A DNA stretch of 64,000 nt from Alphaproteobacteria bacterium. GTDB taxonomy: Bacteria > Pseudomonadota > Alphaproteobacteria > Puniceispirillales > Puniceispirillaceae. Position 1 is the first letter of the stretch. Every line of letters starts with the position of its first letter. The position numbers were made by a program, and so were the translations under genes. Below are positions 26,837 through 35,997 of this stretch, piece after piece. The notes below the pieces were generated by a model. That model was not told the origin of the DNA and did not search any database. It was given only the letters and a program-made list of their open reading frames with translations. The DNA lies in the NCBI GenBank assembly GCA_022425485.1, contig JAKMFL010000021.1, positions 1 to 64,000 of the forward strand, written 5' to 3'.

Positions 26837-28222
26837 TTAGGTAATTGGGGCGCCGACATATCGGTTGAACATATGGCCTAGATATAGCGCTAAATAAATC
26901 CCTCTAACTAAGAGATAAACAATAAAGGCGAACATCAGCCCGTCAAGCCCTGCCGAGCCGAAGAAAAACACAGCTCCAGCAAATAGCGCAAAAGACACGA
27001 GCATACCATTGCGCATATAATGACTGGCTGCCGCGCCGACATAAACGCCGTCCATTTGAAATGCCAGAAAAGAGAAGGGCGGTATTAGGACGCACCAGAA
27101 CCATAGATCGGCGATAGCTGCCTGCAAAGCTGCCTGACTGGTCATTACCGGAATAATCAGCCCCTCTAATAGATATAAACCTGCTGACATACTAAAGGCA
27201 GCTGCGGCGGCTAAAACAGTGGTGCGTTTGATGATTAATATTAACTTGGCGCGGTTGCCCGCCCCTATGGCAGTGCCGGCTAGCGCTTCGGTTGCATGCG
27301 CAAACCCATCTAATCCAAAGGCAATAAAGCCAAAAATAACCAGCACTATCTGGATCGCGGCAAGGGCGTTATCCCCGCTACTGGCCGCTTGGGATAGGAG
27401 CAGGGCTTCAACCGCCCATAATAACAATGTACGCGCACTTAAATCACGGGCAATTTTCAGCATCGCTAGCCATTTATCGCGGGCAAATAAGAGGCTGGCA
27501 TCTAGGCTGGATAGAGTGAGGGGGAAGCGTTTTGGCTGCGTACGCACAATCGCTATCATCAAGATAAAGCCTGCCCATTCCGAGATAGCAGACGCCGCCG
27601 CTACCCCATCAACATCTAGCCCAAACCCCAGCACAAATAAGAAATTAAAGGCAATATTCAGCGCATTGATAAAGATAAGCTGGGTCATACATAGCCGCAT
27701 GGCTTGCTGGCCAAATAGCCAGCCTATCATCACTGCATTGCCCAATGTTGCTGGCAGACCCCAAATTCGGACACTGAAATAGGTGTCCATATGGAGTGCC
27801 GCTTCTGGTGAGGTTTCAATCCACCTTAACGCCAGCATTAAAATAAAGGGGTGCAACAGAATAAGCAGGATACTACCGACAAGTGCGATAAGCTGGCTGC
27901 GCATAAAAATCTGGCTTATTTCCTGTTTATGACCTGCGCCTGCTGCGCGTGAGGTAAGCCCAGTTGTCCCCATACGCAAAAAGCTAAAGCTAAGAACAAT
28001 AACACCAAAAATAAGGCCGCCAAGCGCGACCCCGCCAACATAAGCTGGGCTTGGCAGATGCCCCATCATCGCTACATCAACTGCCCCTACCATTGGAACA
28101 GACATCGTGGATAACATCACCGGCCAAGATAAAGCCCAAATATGACGATAGCTCGTCTCAGCTTCTTTAAAGCGTTCTGTCTCTGCTGTTCGCTTTGGCT
28201 TCATTTTTTGCGCTTTTTTCAT
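26837..28222 (-). CDS. MATE-family multidrug/cation exporter (DinF-like)
   Basis: An inner-membrane antiporter of 461 residues with about 12 hydrophobic helices in two related halves. The N-terminal helix SWPVMLSTMSVPMVGAVDVAMMGHL and the GTTGLTSRAAGAG segment are typical of the DinF branch of MATE transporters. It may export drugs or other organic cations by H+ or Na+ antiport; the substrate is not predictable. A basic, charged N-terminus (MKKAQKMKPKRTAETERFKEAE) precedes the first helix. The 247 bp upstream to the glycosyltransferase gene show no other gene. Confidence 0.9.
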   Translation of the reverse strand: MKKAQKMKPKRTAETERFKEAETSYRHIWALSWPVMLSTMSVPMVGAVDVAMMGHLPSPAYVGGVALGGLIFGVIVLSFSFLRMGTTGLTSRAAGAGHKQEISQIFMRSQLIALVGSILLILLHPFILMLALRWIETSPEAALHMDTYFSVRIWGLPATLGNAVMIGWLFGQQAMRLCMTQLIFINALNIAFNFLFVLGFGLDVDGVAAASAISEWAGFILMIAIVRTQPKRFPLTLSSLDASLLFARDKWLAMLKIARDLSARTLLLWAVEALLLSQAASSGDNALAAIQIVLVIFGFIAFGLDGFAHATEALAGTAIGAGNRAKLILIIKRTTVLAAAAAFSMSAGLYLLEGLIIPVMTSQAALQAAIADLWFWCVLIPPFSFLAFQMDGVYVGAAASHYMRNGMLVSFALFAGAVFFFGSAGLDGLMFAFIVYLLVRGIYLALYLGHMFNRYVGAPIT

Positions 28223-28469
28223 GTGCGCTTGTACCTCTATTTCAGGGTTTTTTCAAAATACTAATCTGCGGCATAAATTTCAGCTGCGAGGGTTTTTGTT
28301 TTTTATGCAGGTATTTCTGTATCTCTTGACTGGCGGAGCTTGGCGATTTCCGATAGGGTTAGACAATTTATGATGCGCGTTATAGAACACAAAAAAGGTT
28401 CGGGTTTTATAACCCATATTTTCTTGGGCCTGTTCAAACAGAAGCAGGCTAAAATGGCGATTGGCAAAG

Positions 28470-30182
28470 ATGAGCTTATCCACATATTTATCTTCCAGAG
28501 ACTGGCAGCGCATCCTAAGCAAAATAGCGAGCCATCGGGGCTTTTTCTGGGGATTCCTAACGGTGATTTTTATCGCTGTGCTTATGGGGCATCAAAGCCT
28601 TGAAGTGATCGACCGTGATGAAGCCCGTTTTGCACAGGCAAGCAAGCAAATGGTGCTTAGCGGGGATTTAATTACCCCTTATTTTATGGATGAGTTGCGT
28701 GCAAAAAAACCAATAGCTATCTATTGGTTGCAATCTGCCTCAGCGGCCATTTTCGGTCATTTTGACATTGCTAGTTATCGCCTGCCTTCGGCGCTAGGCG
28801 TGCTGGTCGCGCTTTTCCTTACCTTCCGTTTGGCTGCTAGTATGTGGCCCGCAATCCCGCTTCTGCCAACCCTATCGGTGCTGTTGCTTGCCGCTACGCC
28901 AGTGATGATAGGCGAGGCGCATCTTGCCAAGACGGATGCGGTATTATTGGCGGCAATTTTATGTCAGCAATTTTATCTTTGGCGACTTTATCAACGCTTC
29001 CATAACCAAGACCCGCCGCCCACTGGCCTGTTATTTATTGGCTTCTGGGTGTTTATGGCGATTGGTGTTTTGGTTAAAGGCCCGATTGCCCCGCTTATTG
29101 CCCTGACAACGATTTTGACGCTGCTAGCCATAGATCGGCAGATAAAATGGTTGGCTCATCTGGCATTTTTTCGCGGAATTTTGATTTTGGCGGCAATCAC
29201 CCTGCCGTGGATTGTAGCTGTATCCTATCAAACAGATGGTGCCTTTTTGGATATCGCTATTCGGGGCGATTTCCTATCCAAAGTGCGTTCAGGGCAGGAA
29301 TCGCATGGGGCGCCGTTTGGCACCTATTTTGGTCTGGTTGGGCTTTTATTCTGGCCCGGAATTGCCTTTGCTGGTTTCCTATTCCGGCAGGGCCTAGAGA
29401 TATTACAGCACCCTTCTAGCCGGTTTTGTGTCGCTTGGCTTGCAGGGTACTGGTTGGCGATAGAGCTTGTCCCTACCAAACTGCCCCATTATGTTTTGCC
29501 TGTTTTTCCAGCCTTGGCTATGCTTATCGCTGCTACCTTGCTTAGCCCGCTCCCCCCTGCCAGCCGATTTCAGCGCTATCTTGTCCTAGCAGGATACGGC
29601 CTTGCGGCTATTTGGGGCGCGGCGCTTGCGGGGATCTGTTTTTGGCTAGCGATTAGGTATGGTGGCCGGTCAGGGGGATGGGCCTTTGTTTTTGCGGCCC
29701 TCATTGGCCTTTTGGTTGGGTTTGTGTTGTGGCGGCTATGGCAGTGGTATCGCGGCCAGAACCTCAGCGATTTATTGGCTATTTGCGGTGCGGGTTTGGC
29801 CGTGCATATTCTGCTTATTGCTGGTTTGTTTGCCAGTCTCTCGCAAATCCATATTGCACATCGGCTGAAAGACCATATTGCTAGCTTGCCAGATAGGCCA
29901 GCGGCCATTGCGCTGGTAGGCTATCATGAACCATCAGCTGTATTCCATTTGGGTCAGGATATCTTGCTTTTGGATGTTAAGCAGGCAGCCCTTTTTATGG
30001 CCGAAGCCCCAGATGGTCTGGCCGTTATTGAAGCGCGCCACCGCGAGGCATTCCTTCAACTTGCAGAACAGCTTAACCAGCAGTTAGCGGTTACCGATAC
30101 GCTTTTGGGGACAAACCTCTCAAAAGGGCGAGAGATTCAGCTATTTTTCTATCAACACCGCGCTCGAGCAAGCGGCGGCTGA
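28470..30182 (+). CDS. ArnT-like GT39/83 membrane glycosyltransferase
   Basis: An inner-membrane enzyme of about 570 residues that would move a sugar from an undecaprenyl-phosphate carrier onto lipid A or another periplasmic acceptor. The first periplasmic loop has the family DE motif (EVIDRDEARFAQASKQMV) and the AKKPIAIYWLQ segment seen in ArnT. About 12 hydrophobic helices follow, then a soluble C-terminal domain. The track starts at a TTG; the ATG at 28470 is preferred. A GT2 gene and a LAB_N gene follow, forming a carrier-lipid sugar pathway (inference). Confidence 0.85.
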   Translation: MSLSTYLSSRDWQRILSKIASHRGFFWGFLTVIFIAVLMGHQSLEVIDRDEARFAQASKQMVLSGDLITPYFMDELRAKKPIAIYWLQSASAAIFGHFDIASYRLPSALGVLVALFLTFRLAASMWPAIPLLPTLSVLLLAATPVMIGEAHLAKTDAVLLAAILCQQFYLWRLYQRFHNQDPPPTGLLFIGFWVFMAIGVLVKGPIAPLIALTTILTLLAIDRQIKWLAHLAFFRGILILAAITLPWIVAVSYQTDGAFLDIAIRGDFLSKVRSGQESHGAPFGTYFGLVGLLFWPGIAFAGFLFRQGLEILQHPSSRFCVAWLAGYWLAIELVPTKLPHYVLPVFPALAMLIAATLLSPLPPASRFQRYLVLAGYGLAAIWGAALAGICFWLAIRYGGRSGGWAFVFAALIGLLVGFVLWRLWQWYRGQNLSDLLAICGAGLAVHILLIAGLFASLSQIHIAHRLKDHIASLPDRPAAIALVGYHEPSAVFHLGQDILLLDVKQAALFMAEAPDGLAVIEARHREAFLQLAEQLNQQLAVTDTLLGTNLSKGREIQLFFYQHRARASGG

Positions 30183-30275
30183 TTGACACTGGCTAAGCTG
30201 ACAGTCTATAGGGTAGTCATGAAATTTGAACTGGCGAAAACCAGCCGTAAAAAACCAAACAGGTGTTGACGTTAA

Positions 30276-31100
30276 ATGGCTCCTATCACATCTCAGATGC
30301 CTGAAATTTCTGTGCTGGTTCCGGTAATGAATGAGCAGGGTAATATCCGGCCCCTCATCGATGAAATTGTAGCGACATATAGCGGCCGAAAGTTTGAGAT
30401 TATCTATGTAAATGATGCCAGCAATGATGGCACGAAAGATGATTTGCTCGCCGCGCAGAAACAGGTGCCACAATTACGGGTGCTGCATCACGAAAATCGC
30501 TCTGGTCAATCAGCGGCTGTGCGCACGGCGTTGCTTGCATCACATGCGCCGCTCATTGCTGTTCTGGATGGCGATGGCCAGAATATACCCGCTGATTTGC
30601 CAGCCCTAGAAGCAGCATTGCTTGCCGCACGGCCAGCGATGGGAATGGCTGGCGGGGTTCGGGTAACACGCAAAGACACCGCTATACGCCGGCAAGCCTC
30701 GGCAATTGCACGTTGGCTTAGACGTCAGCTTTTAAAGGATGATCATCCTGATAGCGGGTGCGGGTTAAAAGTGGTAGATAGAGAAATTTTTCTCAAACTT
30801 CCGTTTTTTAACCATATGCATCGTTTTATGCCGGCCTTGATTCGGCGTGAGGGAGGCTGTGTTTTGGCGGTGCCCGTTGGCCATAGAATGCGCGAACGTG
30901 GTCTCTCGAAATATGGTATTCTGGATAGGTTGCTGGTTGGTATTTCAGATATGCTAGGGGTTATTTGGCTGCTTAGGCGTATGCCAAAAACCGGGATGAT
31001 TGTTGAGGATGAGGTCAAGGCTCCTAAACCAGCAAAGACAGCACCAAGAAAGACAGCACCAAAAGCCAAAACAAAAGCGAAAACAGGAAGAATGAGATAA
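30276..31100 (+). CDS. GT2-family polyprenyl-phosphate sugar synthase (DPM1/ArnC-like)
   Basis: A cytosolic-face glycosyltransferase of 274 residues. The GT-A fold starts ISVLVPVMNEQGNIRPLIDEI, with YVNDASNDGTKD and the metal-binding VLDGDGQNIPADLP. It ends in a basic tail rich in Lys/Ala/Pro (KPAKTAPRKTAPKAKTKAKTG). It lacks the two C-terminal membrane helices of ArnC, so it resembles soluble dolichyl-phosphate mannose synthases. Likely it charges undecaprenyl phosphate with a sugar for the ArnT-like enzyme 93 bp upstream. Its stop codon is directly followed by the next start. Confidence 0.85.
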   Translation: MAPITSQMPEISVLVPVMNEQGNIRPLIDEIVATYSGRKFEIIYVNDASNDGTKDDLLAAQKQVPQLRVLHHENRSGQSAAVRTALLASHAPLIAVLDGDGQNIPADLPALEAALLAARPAMGMAGGVRVTRKDTAIRRQASAIARWLRRQLLKDDHPDSGCGLKVVDREIFLKLPFFNHMHRFMPALIRREGGCVLAVPVGHRMRERGLSKYGILDRLLVGISDMLGVIWLLRRMPKTGMIVEDEVKAPKPAKTAPRKTAPKAKTKAKTGRMR

Positions 31101-31472
31101 ATGTTAGAGACCATCTCAGGAATTATTGCCAGTGGGGCACTGTCTATTGGCTATCTTCTGACCAGCTTATTTCCGTTTTTACCTGAGTCTCTGGCAACTA
31201 AGCCAGAACAATTGATGCTGATTATTGGTTTTGCTGGGCAAGGGCTGTTTGCCATGCGCTTTATCATCCAATGGCTAAAATCAGAAGGGGAAGGCCGGTC
31301 GGTTATTCCGCTCGCTTTTTGGTATTTTTCTATTGGCGGCGGGTTGGTGTTGTTCTTATACGCGCTCTGGCGGCAAGACCCAGTTATTATCTGTGGGCAG
31401 GGGCTTGGATTATTTATCTATCTTCGCAACCTGTTTCTTATTTTCAAAGAACAGCGCGGTGATAACGCCTAA
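31101..31472 (+). CDS. Lipid A biosynthesis N-terminal (LAB_N) domain membrane protein
   Basis: A 123-residue protein with three or four hydrophobic helices. The hallmark FIIQWLKSEGEGRSVIPLAFWYFSIGGGLVLFLYAL is the LAB_N module, found alone or at the N-terminus of some LpxB proteins and near sugar-lipid transferases. It may flip or handle the lipid-linked sugar (inference). It begins right after the GT2 stop codon (TAA-ATG), so the three genes form one operon. It converges with the EVE-domain gene two bases after its end. Confidence 0.88.
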   Translation: MLETISGIIASGALSIGYLLTSLFPFLPESLATKPEQLMLIIGFAGQGLFAMRFIIQWLKSEGEGRSVIPLAFWYFSIGGGLVLFLYALWRQDPVIICGQGLGLFIYLRNLFLIFKEQRGDNA

Positions 31473-31474
31473 CG

Positions 31475-31894
31475 CTATAGGCGCGTTTGCCCCATCTCCA
31501 TAATCAGGTTCCATTCCGCCTCTCCTACCGGCACAACAGAAAGGCGTGATTGCTTTACCAAAGCTAGCTCGGATAGGCGCGGTTCTGCCTTAATTTCAGC
31601 AAGGCTCACAGGTTTAGTCATGGATTTAATGGCCCGCACTGTTACCATGCCAAAGCGCCCTTGCGGGTCGGTTGGGTCAAGATGCCAAAGCTCGGTTACA
31701 TCAACAATACCAACAATTTGTTTTTCCGAAACGGAATGATAGAAAAATCCCAAATCGCCAATTTGCATGGCCTTCATATTATTGCCAGCTTGATGGTTGC
31801 GCACGCCATCCCATCCCTCGCCAATATCCCCTTTATCGAGCTGGTCTTGCCATGACCAAGTATTCGGTTCTGATTTAAATAGCCAAAATGCCAT
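31475..31894 (-). CDS. EVE-domain protein (thymocyte nuclear protein 1-like)
   Basis: A 139-residue protein with the PUA-like EVE fold. The start MAFWLFKSEPNTWSW and the segments WDGVRNHQAGNNMKAMQIGD and FFYHSVSEKQIVGIVDV are typical. The fold is known to bind modified bases such as 5-methylcytosine in DNA or modified nucleotides in RNA; the function of the stand-alone bacterial form is not settled. It is the gene next downstream of gpsA on this strand, 53 bp away, an order often seen with gpsA/tsaD. Confidence 0.92.
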   Translation of the reverse strand: MAFWLFKSEPNTWSWQDQLDKGDIGEGWDGVRNHQAGNNMKAMQIGDLGFFYHSVSEKQIVGIVDVTELWHLDPTDPQGRFGMVTVRAIKSMTKPVSLAEIKAEPRLSELALVKQSRLSVVPVGEAEWNLIMEMGQTRL

Positions 31895-31947
31895 ATCTGT
31901 TTGCTCCGTTAGGTTTAAATGCCAAATGAAAGGCGTTAAGCACGCGC

Positions 31948-32958
31948 TTATTCACTTCCAGCTTGCCGTGACAATAGCTTGGCAATGGTTGTTTTAATAT
32001 TTGCCTTGTGATTAACAATTTTATCAACAGCCTCACATACGGGCATCTCAATCCCCTCAAAGCGGGCTCTAGCGCAAAGATACGCAGCAGAATGCCGCCC
32101 TTCAGCTAGTTTTTCAGGTATAGTAACACCGCTACCAAGTGCCATGCCAAAGGCCATATTACGAGAATGACTGTTGCTACAAGATAAGATCAGATCGCCA
32201 ATACCAGCCAGTCCGGACATGGTTGCGCGCTGTGCGCCTAGTTTGTCTGCTAGCCGCATTGTTTCGGCCAAACCCCTTGTGATAAGCCCGGCGCGTGCAT
32301 TGTCGCCTAGCTGCTGGCCAGCGCAAATGCCAGCGGCAATGGCAATAACATTTTTCACCGTCCCGCCAAGGGCTGCGCCTATGACGTCGCTTCCTTGATA
32401 AACGCGGAGTTGGCTATTTTCGAATTGTGCGGCCAAGCATGCAGATAGGTCTGTTTGTAGGCTTGCTGCCAGCAAAGCAGTTGGCAGCCCCTTTAGCACT
32501 TCATCTGCAAAAGAAGGGCCAGTAAAAAGCGCTAATGGTCTTTGGCCAAGATGTTTTGCGGCATATTCATGCAAAAAGATGCCGCCCTTTTCGTTGTCGG
32601 GCATCAATCCTTTTGCGCATAGGACAATTGCGCAATTTTGCTTTGTACCTGATTTTATGCGCTCTAGCATTTCTGCATGGGCAGCAACAGGGACCACCAA
32701 ATAAACGATATCCGCTTCTTTCAAACAAGTAAGGTCGGTTGTGGCATTAAAGCCAGATAGCCCTGTAATTTCAGGATGTTGGCGTATATGCCCCTTTTCC
32801 AACGCGTGCACCGTAGAGGAAGCACGTACCAATAGGGTGCTGTTTTGTGCCGCCCCAATTTGTGCCGCACCTAGCCGCAATTGATGGGCAATTGCCGCGC
32901 CCCACGCGCCGCCGCCAATAATGACGGTATTTTTACTAATCTTCATGCTGGTGTTCAT
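31948..32958 (-). CDS. gpsA: NAD(P)+ glycerol-3-phosphate dehydrogenase
   Basis: Makes sn-glycerol-3-phosphate from dihydroxyacetone phosphate for phospholipids. 336 residues. The cofactor motif VIIGGGAWGAAIAHQL, the CAKGL segment, TGPSFADEVLKGLPTA and the substrate lysine in GGTVKNVIAIAAGI are all present. An ATG four codons into the track frame is an alternative start. It follows tsaD by 43 bp on the same strand, as in many alphaproteobacteria. Confidence 0.95.
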   Translation of the reverse strand: MNTSMKISKNTVIIGGGAWGAAIAHQLRLGAAQIGAAQNSTLLVRASSTVHALEKGHIRQHPEITGLSGFNATTDLTCLKEADIVYLVVPVAAHAEMLERIKSGTKQNCAIVLCAKGLMPDNEKGGIFLHEYAAKHLGQRPLALFTGPSFADEVLKGLPTALLAASLQTDLSACLAAQFENSQLRVYQGSDVIGAALGGTVKNVIAIAAGICAGQQLGDNARAGLITRGLAETMRLADKLGAQRATMSGLAGIGDLILSCSNSHSRNMAFGMALGSGVTIPEKLAEGRHSAAYLCARARFEGIEMPVCEAVDKIVNHKANIKTTIAKLLSRQAGSE

Positions 32959-33001
32959 ATCGCTGATTATAATGGGGGCTTAGGGGATGACCAGAAATTA
33001 T

Positions 33002-34084
33002 TTAACTGCGCACGCCGCGCCCGGGCGGAGGCGGTGCGGCACTATCCAGAGGCCAGCGTGGTCGCGGGGCAAAATCTAGAGAATCACTTTTGCCTTGCGC
33101 TAAATATTCATGGCCAACCCATGCGACCATGGCCGCATTGTCGGTGCAAAGGGCAGCAGGCGGTATCGTAAGGGTAAAGGATAAATCACTGGCGAGGGCG
33201 CGTAATCTGCTGCCAATTTCAACATTTGCGGCTACACCGCCAGCGATAACAAGTTGGCGCTGGCCTGTTTCATCTGCAAATAATTCCATGGCGCGTGCCG
33301 TTCTATCTATCAAGCAGTCGGCAATGGCGCTTTGCAGGCTGGCGGCAAAATCAGCACGAGCAGACGCGCTTTTATCTTCTGTCTTTTGCCATTTCTGGGC
33401 TAGGGCTGTTTTCAGACCTGAAAAAGAAAAGTGACAATCTTCTGCCCCTTTACGTGGACGTGGCAGCGCAATTGCACGGCTTTGCCCGGCTTCTGCTGCG
33501 GCTTGTATAGCGGGACCGCCCGGATATCCAAGCCCCAAGACAGCGGCGCCTTTGTCAAAGGCTTCGCCGGCCGCATCATCCATGGTTGTACCCAGCCTTT
33601 TATACTGGCCGGCCCCATAAACGCTCAATAATTGGGTATGCCCACCAGAAACCAAAAGCAATAAAAAGGGAAAGCGCAGCCCATCTGTTAGCCGCGCTGT
33701 TAATGCATGCCCCTCTAGGTGGTTAACCGCAAAGAAAGGAACATCCATAGTATGGGCAATCGCTTTGGCTGTCATGGTACCAACCAACACCCCGCCAATA
33801 AGGCCGGGCCCGCCAGTGGCGGCAACCCCATCAATATCGTTTGGCGTCAATCCAGCTTCATCAAAACTATGTTTTATCACCCTATCAATGATATCTAGAT
33901 GCTGGCGTGCGGCAATCTCTGGCACAACACCGCCATAGCTTGCATGAATTTCAGCTGAAGACGCAATTTGATGCGCGCAGATGGTTCGGTCTGCACGCAC
34001 CAGCGCCGCAGCGGTTTCATCACAACTGCTTTCGATTCCTAAAATGATTTTATCACCTAAAATGATTTTATCAGTAATGCTCAC
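33002..34084 (-). CDS. tsaD: tRNA N6-adenosine threonylcarbamoyltransferase TsaD
   Basis: Transfers threonylcarbamoyl to A37 of ANN-decoding tRNAs with TsaB/TsaE. 360 residues in the ASKHA fold. The metal-binding pair is in NHLEGHALT, the phosphate loop is LLLVSGGHTQL, and ITGGVAANVEIG-type C-terminal motif appears as IAGGVAANVEIG. The start is a GTG at 34084. The N-terminus carries a perfect 18-bp duplication (DKIILGDKIILGIESS) that adds six residues before the normal ILGIESSCDETAAA opening. No in-frame ATG exists nearby, so the duplication is probably translated. Confidence 0.95.
   Translation of the reverse strand: MSITDKIILGDKIILGIESSCDETAAALVRADRTICAHQIASSAEIHASYGGVVPEIAARQHLDIIDRVIKHSFDEAGLTPNDIDGVAATGGPGLIGGVLVGTMTAKAIAHTMDVPFFAVNHLEGHALTARLTDGLRFPFLLLLVSGGHTQLLSVYGAGQYKRLGTTMDDAAGEAFDKGAAVLGLGYPGGPAIQAAAEAGQSRAIALPRPRKGAEDCHFSFSGLKTALAQKWQKTEDKSASARADFAASLQSAIADCLIDRTARAMELFADETGQRQLVIAGGVAANVEIGSRLRALASDLSFTLTIPPAALCTDNAAMVAWVGHEYLAQGKSDSLDFAPRPRWPLDSAAPPPPGRGVRS
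34038..34073. repeat. Perfect 18-bp in-frame duplication at the tsaD N-terminus
   Basis: CCTAAAATGATTTTATCA occurs twice back to back (34038-34055 and 34056-34073). It encodes DKIILG twice. The lack of any difference between the copies suggests a recent event. Confidence 0.9.
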
Positions 34085-34218
34085 AAGCCGGACTTTCTTG
34101 TTTTAAGCTGGCGCTTTATGGCTATCTTTACCGACTTTATAGACGATAACCCATGATTGGTAAATCGCCAGATCTAAGGCAGGGCCTAGAAAGTTGTGCG
34201 CCCTAATCTTACTAGGTG

Positions 34219-34259
34219 AAATCATCGCTGATTCATTTAAAATCATGGTTGATTCATTT
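34219..34259. repeat. 20-21-bp tandem repeat, 2 copies
   Basis: AAATCATCGCTGATTCATTT is followed by AAAATCATGGTTGATTCATTT. It lies in the 299-bp gap between the divergent tsaD and gcvT genes. I searched this gap by eye for a glycine riboswitch and for further genes and saw neither. Confidence 0.6.
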
Positions 34260-34383
34260 GGTTAATTTTATAACACTGTAACATGGGAAGCGATCGCCGC
34301 CGCCAGGGGGAGCTGATTTGTTTTGGTGGCATTAGCGAGTGATAGGCTGATGCGAGAAAAAATTAGGGATCTTAAAACAGCGC

Positions 34384-35526
34384 GTGGCGAGAGAAGAAAA
34401 AACAACTTGTCTTAATGCGTATCATATTGCGCAAGGGGCACGTATGGCCCCTTTTGCTGGCTATATGATGCCGCTAAATTATGGGGATGGTGCGCTAAAA
34501 GAGCATATGGCCTGCCGCGAGGGGGCAGCTATATTTGACGTCTCGCACATGGCGCAGCTAGATATCACCCATGCGTCTGGTACCGCCAGCCCTATTTTAG
34601 CTGCACTAGAAGGCCTTATCCCTGCCAATTTGATAGATTTGCCAGCAGGTAAGCAACGTTATGGTCTGTTTTTGAATGCCCAAGGGGGCATTATTGATGA
34701 CCTGATGGTCATTAATGCTGGGGATTATGTCCGTTTGGTTGTCAATGCAGCTTGTGCAGAAAAAGACCAAAACTGGTTACAAGCGCAGCTATCTGGTTTT
34801 AAGATTACCCGCCTTCAACGCGCCCTTGTCGCTGTGCAAGGCCCCGCCGCCGCAGATGTGGTGGCCGCTCACATTTTGCTGCCAGAAAACATGGCTTTTA
34901 TGGGTGTGGCGACTAGCCAGTTTGCCGAACAAGACATACAGCTATCCAGATCAGGTTACACAGGCGAGGACGGATTTGAGATCAGCTTGCCAGAAGATAT
35001 CGCAGAAGCTTTTGTTACGGCGCTTTGTGATGATGGCCGAGTTAAAATGGCTGGCCTTGTCGCGCGGGATAGCCTGCGTCTGGAGGCAGGTTTATGCCTT
35101 TATGGCCAAGATATGGACGAGAATATTAGCGTGGCTGCGGCTAGCCTTGAATGGGCGATACCTAAAATCAGGCGCATAGGCGGCGCGCGCGCAGGCGGCT
35201 TTATCGGCGCAGAACACACCCTGCCAGAATTACAAGATGGCGCGGCAATGTGCCGGATAGGCGTTCTTGCGCCTAAAGGGGTGCCGCCGCGCAGTGGGGC
35301 GCTAATTTTTGACGCGGAAACAGATGGCAATCAGATAGGTCTTGTAACCTCTGGTGCGCCCTCCCCTTGTGTTGGCCAGCCTGTAGCGATGGTGCGGGTG
35401 GTAGGTGAGGCCGCTATTGATGGGCCCTTATTTGCGGAGGTTCGCGGTAAAAGACTGGCGCTAGAACGTGCCAAAATGCCTTTTGTAGCCCATCGTTTTT
35501 ATCGTGGGGGCGGTAAGGGGGCCTAA
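34384..35526 (+). CDS. gcvT: Glycine cleavage system T protein (aminomethyltransferase)
   Basis: Transfers the C1 unit from aminomethyl-lipoyl-H protein to tetrahydrofolate, releasing ammonia. 380 residues. The N-terminal QGARMAPFAGYMMPLNYGDG and REGAAIFDVSHMAQ, then SRSGYTGEDGFEISLP, and the C-terminal barrel (GVPPRSGALIF, GLVTSGAPSPCVGQPVAMV) fit the family. The start is a GTG with no clear ribosome-binding sequence. It is followed by gcvH after 63 bp and gcvP, a complete gcvTHP operon. Confidence 0.95.
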   Translation: MAREEKTTCLNAYHIAQGARMAPFAGYMMPLNYGDGALKEHMACREGAAIFDVSHMAQLDITHASGTASPILAALEGLIPANLIDLPAGKQRYGLFLNAQGGIIDDLMVINAGDYVRLVVNAACAEKDQNWLQAQLSGFKITRLQRALVAVQGPAAADVVAAHILLPENMAFMGVATSQFAEQDIQLSRSGYTGEDGFEISLPEDIAEAFVTALCDDGRVKMAGLVARDSLRLEAGLCLYGQDMDENISVAAASLEWAIPKIRRIGGARAGGFIGAEHTLPELQDGAAMCRIGVLAPKGVPPRSGALIFDAETDGNQIGLVTSGAPSPCVGQPVAMVRVVGEAAIDGPLFAEVRGKRLALERAKMPFVAHRFYRGGGKGA

Positions 35527-35589
35527 ATTATGGCGCAGTCGAATAAAAAGAGAACAGACTAATATTTATCAAGCTTATGGAGCAATAAG

Positions 35590-35952
35590 ATGGAAAAATT
35601 TACCCAAGAGCATGAATGGATTCGCCTTGATGGAGATATCGCTACTATTGGTATTACCGATCATGCACAAAGCGAGCTTGGTGATATTGTGTTTGTCGAA
35701 TTACCGGAAATCGGCACCAAAGTTAGCTCAGGGGGCGAGATGGCAACCGTTGAAAGCTTTAAAGCTGCCTCTTCGGTTTATGCCCCAGTAACAGGCGAAG
35801 TGGTTGAGGTTAATGAAACGCTTGGGGATGATCCAGCGCAAGTTAACACAGAGCCGATGGGCACAGGCTGGTTTGTAAAAGTGAAGATGGATGATGTAAG
35901 CCAGCTAGATACGCTAATGGATGAAGCTGCCTATTTAGCCTTGGTCAGCTAG
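35590..35952 (+). CDS. gcvH: Glycine cleavage system H protein
   Basis: Lipoyl carrier that shuttles the aminomethyl group from P to T protein. 120 residues, normal length. The lipoylated lysine is Lys58 in VESFKAASSVYAP; the usual motif is ESVKA, here ESFKA. The N-terminus KFTQEHEWIRLDGDIATIGITDHAQSELGDIVFVELP is highly typical. It lies between gcvT and gcvP. Confidence 0.97.
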   Translation: MEKFTQEHEWIRLDGDIATIGITDHAQSELGDIVFVELPEIGTKVSSGGEMATVESFKAASSVYAPVTGEVVEVNETLGDDPAQVNTEPMGTGWFVKVKMDDVSQLDTLMDEAAYLALVS

Positions 35953-35997
35953 AGGCAGAGTTAACGGTAAATCAAAGCAAAGGTAACGAGGGTGACA

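Noticed and set aside
27219-27782. 187-aa plus-strand ORF inside the MATE gene
   Set aside because: Antisense shadow of a clear 12-helix transporter.
28476-28484. Perfect DnaA-box sequence TTATCCACA
   Set aside because: A single copy in a coding region; about one such match in a window of this size is expected by chance, and no cluster or AT-rich unwinding region accompanies it.
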